This document shows positions 62,220 through 64,000 of a stretch of 64,000 nucleotides of DNA, in pieces. The stretch lies in NCBI RefSeq assembly GCF_038002825.1, contig NZ_JBBODF010000001.1, forward strand, positions 5,146,001-5,210,000, given 5' to 3'. The DNA is from Paenibacillus sp. FSL H8-0048. GTDB lineage: Bacteria > Bacillota > Bacilli > Paenibacillales > Paenibacillaceae. Below the pieces are notes generated by a model, which made no database searches, had not been told where the DNA came from, and saw only the letters and a list, made by a program, of their open reading frames with translations. Both the position numbers and the translations under genes were made by a program. Each line of letters starts with the position of its first letter. Within the stretch, counting starts at the first letter, position 1.

Positions 62220-62942
62220 ATGGAGAACCAAATCTCTGGCAAAGCGCCCATCAAAGTTCTTTTGGCCGATGATCATCAATTGTTTCGTGAAGGGCTTAAG
62301 CGTATTTTGAATATGGAGGATGACATCGAGGTCATTGGCGAATGCGGGGACGGCATCCAGGTGCTTGAATTCTGCAACGGCAACAAGCCGGATATCGTGC
62401 TGATGGATATCAATATGCCGATTGAGAACGGCGTGGAGGCTACGCAAAAGCTCCGTGAAATGTTCCCGGATGTCAAAGTGATTATCCTCTCGATTCATGA
62501 CGATGAAAGCTATGTGTTTGAGACGCTGCGCAAGGGGGCGAACGGATACCTGCTGAAGGATATGGAAGCCGAGTCGCTGATTAATGCGATCCGCTCCGTA
62601 TGCGAAGGACATGCTTTTATCCATCCGAAGGTGACCGGCAAGCTGATTAATCAGCTGCGGCGCATGACGTACCTTAACGAGACTGGCGCTATGGCCGAGA
62701 CGGCCGTGAAGGAAGCCGGTGTCAAATTTGTTGCAGGCGACAACAATCCGCTGACCCGCCGTGAGGCAGAGGTGCTGCGCTTGATGGCAGAGGGCAAGAG
62801 CAACAAGATGATCGGGGAGTATCTGTTTATCAGCGAGAAGACGGTCAAAAACCATGTCAGCAGTATTCTGCAAAAGATGGAAGTGGATGACCGCACGCAA
62901 GCTGTAATTAATTCTATCAAATATGGCTGGGTAACTTTATAG
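62220..62942 (+). CDS. degU: Response regulator DegU
   Basis: 240 residues. Receiver domain with the acidic pair DD17-18, phospho-acceptor Asp63 in DIVLMDINMP, Lys in LLKD, and a LuxR-type helix-turn-helix near the end (LTRREAEVLRLMAEGKSNKM...ISEKTVKNHVSSIL). It controls exoenzymes, motility and biofilm genes. ATG 62220 is seven bases after GGGAAAGGAG. The DNA from 62943 to 63194 contains no further gene. Confidence 0.97.
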   Translation: MENQISGKAPIKVLLADDHQLFREGLKRILNMEDDIEVIGECGDGIQVLEFCNGNKPDIVLMDINMPIENGVEATQKLREMFPDVKVIILSIHDDESYVFETLRKGANGYLLKDMEAESLINAIRSVCEGHAFIHPKVTGKLINQLRRMTYLNETGAMAETAVKEAGVKFVAGDNNPLTRREAEVLRLMAEGKSNKMIGEYLFISEKTVKNHVSSILQKMEVDDRTQAVINSIKYGWVTL

Positions 62943-63194
62943 CTTCCCTCATAAACTTTTAACTGAGCGTTTTGGAGAATCCTAATGATCCTTATAAACG
63001 GTACATAACTTGTATGCAGCCGCGAGCTGCAGCCATAGTATTGTTTCAGTCCGCACTCTATTCGAATTTTGCAAAATGCTAACTTAAATATGTACCCTAA
63101 GTTAAACTGGCGGCAGGGGCTCCCGTACAAGTGGGCTGTCACCGTCCTTTTATCACCGGCATATAGTGTGGGTATAAGAGGGAGGTGCATCTTC

Positions 63195-63635
63195 ATGATC
63201 GCCCAGTTAATCTGGATTATCGCTATTTATGCATCCGCAGCAGCCCTTGTTCAACTCCTGCATCATCGGGAAGAGACCCGGGCAGCAGCACGGACTGGTA
63301 AGCGGCTTCACTATATTCTGATTACCCGTAATCATGAGGCCGTGGTGGAGTGGTATCTCAGGGTCTTTGTAGTGCATGCTTACTGGATCGGCAAGCCCCT
63401 GCGGGTTACCTTGGTGGATGACGGTTCAGAGGACAGGACCATGGCGGTAGCCTCACGGATGGCTTATTACAACTCTTCTATTGAATTTGCGCCTGCGGTG
63501 CCGTTATACGGTCTCGCGGACAGGGATACACTCCAGGGGGTTACAGTGGATCTGCGGGTTCAGGAGCCGCTGCTGCCGCTGCGGATGATGCGGCTGCCGG
63601 GAAGCGGGAGCTCCCCATCCAAGCACGGCGAATGA
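63195..63635 (+). CDS. Small membrane protein with a glycosyltransferase-like nucleotide-binding segment
   Basis: 146 residues from ATG 63195, eight bases after GGGAGGTG. One N-terminal membrane helix (about 2-22), a basic linker, then LHYILITRNHEAVVEWYLR and VTLVDDGSEDRTMAVASRMA, which has the VDDGSxDxT pattern at the nucleotide end of family 2 glycosyltransferases. The fold stops shortly after, without the DxD or acceptor regions, so it is either a truncated relative or a regulator of that shape. It follows degU but has no shared promoter evidence. Confidence 0.6.
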   Translation: MIAQLIWIIAIYASAAALVQLLHHREETRAAARTGKRLHYILITRNHEAVVEWYLRVFVVHAYWIGKPLRVTLVDDGSEDRTMAVASRMAYYNSSIEFAPAVPLYGLADRDTLQGVTVDLRVQEPLLPLRMMRLPGSGSSPSKHGE

Positions 63636-63661
63636 CAGCTGAATATGTAAGGTACGGGTGA

Positions 63662-63696
63662 AGCACACTCTCCAGGAATGGGGCGGTGTGCTTTTT
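63662..63696 (+). terminator. Terminator after the 146-residue gene
   Basis: AGCACAC / GTGTGCT with a 17-base loop and five T. Confidence 0.8.
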
Positions 63697-63752
63697 GGCG
63701 TTTAGGAAATTATAGTTTCCGTCTGTTGTGGACAAGGTGTGCTCAAAGGCTG

Positions 63753-63932
63753 AATGTATGCGAAAAACCGAACAAAATTTAGTGATACAACGGTACATGG
63801 ACCAATATATGCGGAAAACCGAATACAATCGGTCAGCACAAGGTGCATGGGCCAGATGTATGTGAAAAACCGAATACAATAGGCTAGTGCTACCGCAGTT
63901 GGACCAAATGTATGCGAAAAACTGAATACAAT
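63753..63932. repeat. Stem-loop repeat array D: four units of 51/52 bp
   Basis: Units begin at 63753, 63804, 63855 and 63907. The arms TGTATGCG and CGAATACA pair at seven of eight positions round an A-rich loop, less perfect than in A-C. Spacers are diverged, so this looks like an older array. The flank GTTGTGGACAAGGTG (63725-63739) also precedes array C at 12221. No gene is seen from 63933 to the window end at 64000. Confidence 0.9.
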
Positions 63933-64000
63933 CGAAGTCAAAGTCTCTGTGCTACTTATGATTAACGCTGTTTGCCGCCAAAAAGCAGACAAGTGGAAGA

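Noticed and set aside
63069..63194. Upstream extension of the 146-residue gene
   Set aside because: The frame is open from 63069 but has no RBS there, while ATG 63195 has GGGAGGTG at ideal distance.
1..64000. rRNA or tRNA genes, prophage, intact insertion sequences
   Set aside because: None recognised on either strand by reading; short tRNA-like folds cannot be fully excluded without a covariance search.

Overview
The window is a single-direction stretch of about 64 kb: every gene I can support lies on the + strand. It comes from a spore-forming, low-G+C-type Gram-positive chromosome and most likely a Paenibacillus. The reasons are the sporulation genes (spoIIR, spoIID, a spoIIQ-like gene, spoIIID, an alpha/beta SASP gene), degS-degU, three SLH-domain surface proteins with csaB, and a backbone order matching the Bacillus block prfA-prmC-spoIIR-ywlC-ywlD-ywlE-ywlG-glyA-upp-atp-ywzB-murA-spoIID-spoIIID-mbl-flhO-flhP-fabZ. 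I see no rRNA, tRNA, prophage or intact insertion sequence. The genus call is inference.

Layout. 1-4.2 kb holds the end of a family 2 glycosyltransferase, a CrtN/CrtI-type desaturase, type 2 IPP isomerase and a GNAT acetyltransferase, which looks like a small isoprenoid/carotenoid group. 4.8-14 kb has ychF, prfA-prmC, two tandem RodA/FtsW paralogues, spoIIR, the Sua5-type gene and a 56-aa coiled-coil gene. 14-20 kb has an MntP-type exporter, an arginine-phosphatase-like gene (ywlE), ywlG, glyA, upp and the UDP-GlcNAc 2-epimerase gene. 20.1-27.4 kb is a complete atpZ-I-B-E-F-H-A-G-D-C operon between a good sigma-A promoter and a strong terminator. 27.6-35.4 kb has a DUF1146 gene, murA, spoIID, spoIIQ-like, spoIIID, mbl and two flagellar rod genes. 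35.7-43.2 kb has fabZ, a phosphoglucomutase gene, then the DUF5693-csaB-tagA-tagO wall-polymer group. 43.4-61 kb is the cell-surface region: three SLH proteins, a secreted 189-aa protein, an SASP gene, metK, and a phosphodiester-glycosidase-type secreted protein. 61-63.6 kb has degS-degU and a small glycosyltransferase-like gene.

How the genes fit together. csaB should pyruvylate the secondary wall polymer made through tagO/tagA and mnaA, and the SLH proteins would anchor to that polymer. PrmC modifies PrfA. SpoIIR, SpoIID and SpoIIQ act in forespore signalling and engulfment, and the matching sigma-F/sigma-E type promoters can be read in front of spoIIQ and spoIIID.

Most unusual signal. Four intergenic arrays (2.15-2.43, 4.34-4.67, 12.28-12.62 and 63.75-63.93 kb) are built from 51/52-bp units. 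Each unit is an 8-bp inverted repeat around an A-rich loop with core GAAAAC. The stem sequence differs between arrays but pairing is mostly kept, including by G.U wobbles. This looks like a family of structured repeats selected at RNA or hairpin level; the protein-like frames inside them are not genes. Second in interest are a separate dispersed element at 27.46 and 31.68 kb, and the S-layer leader (tandem promoters, two in-frame starts).
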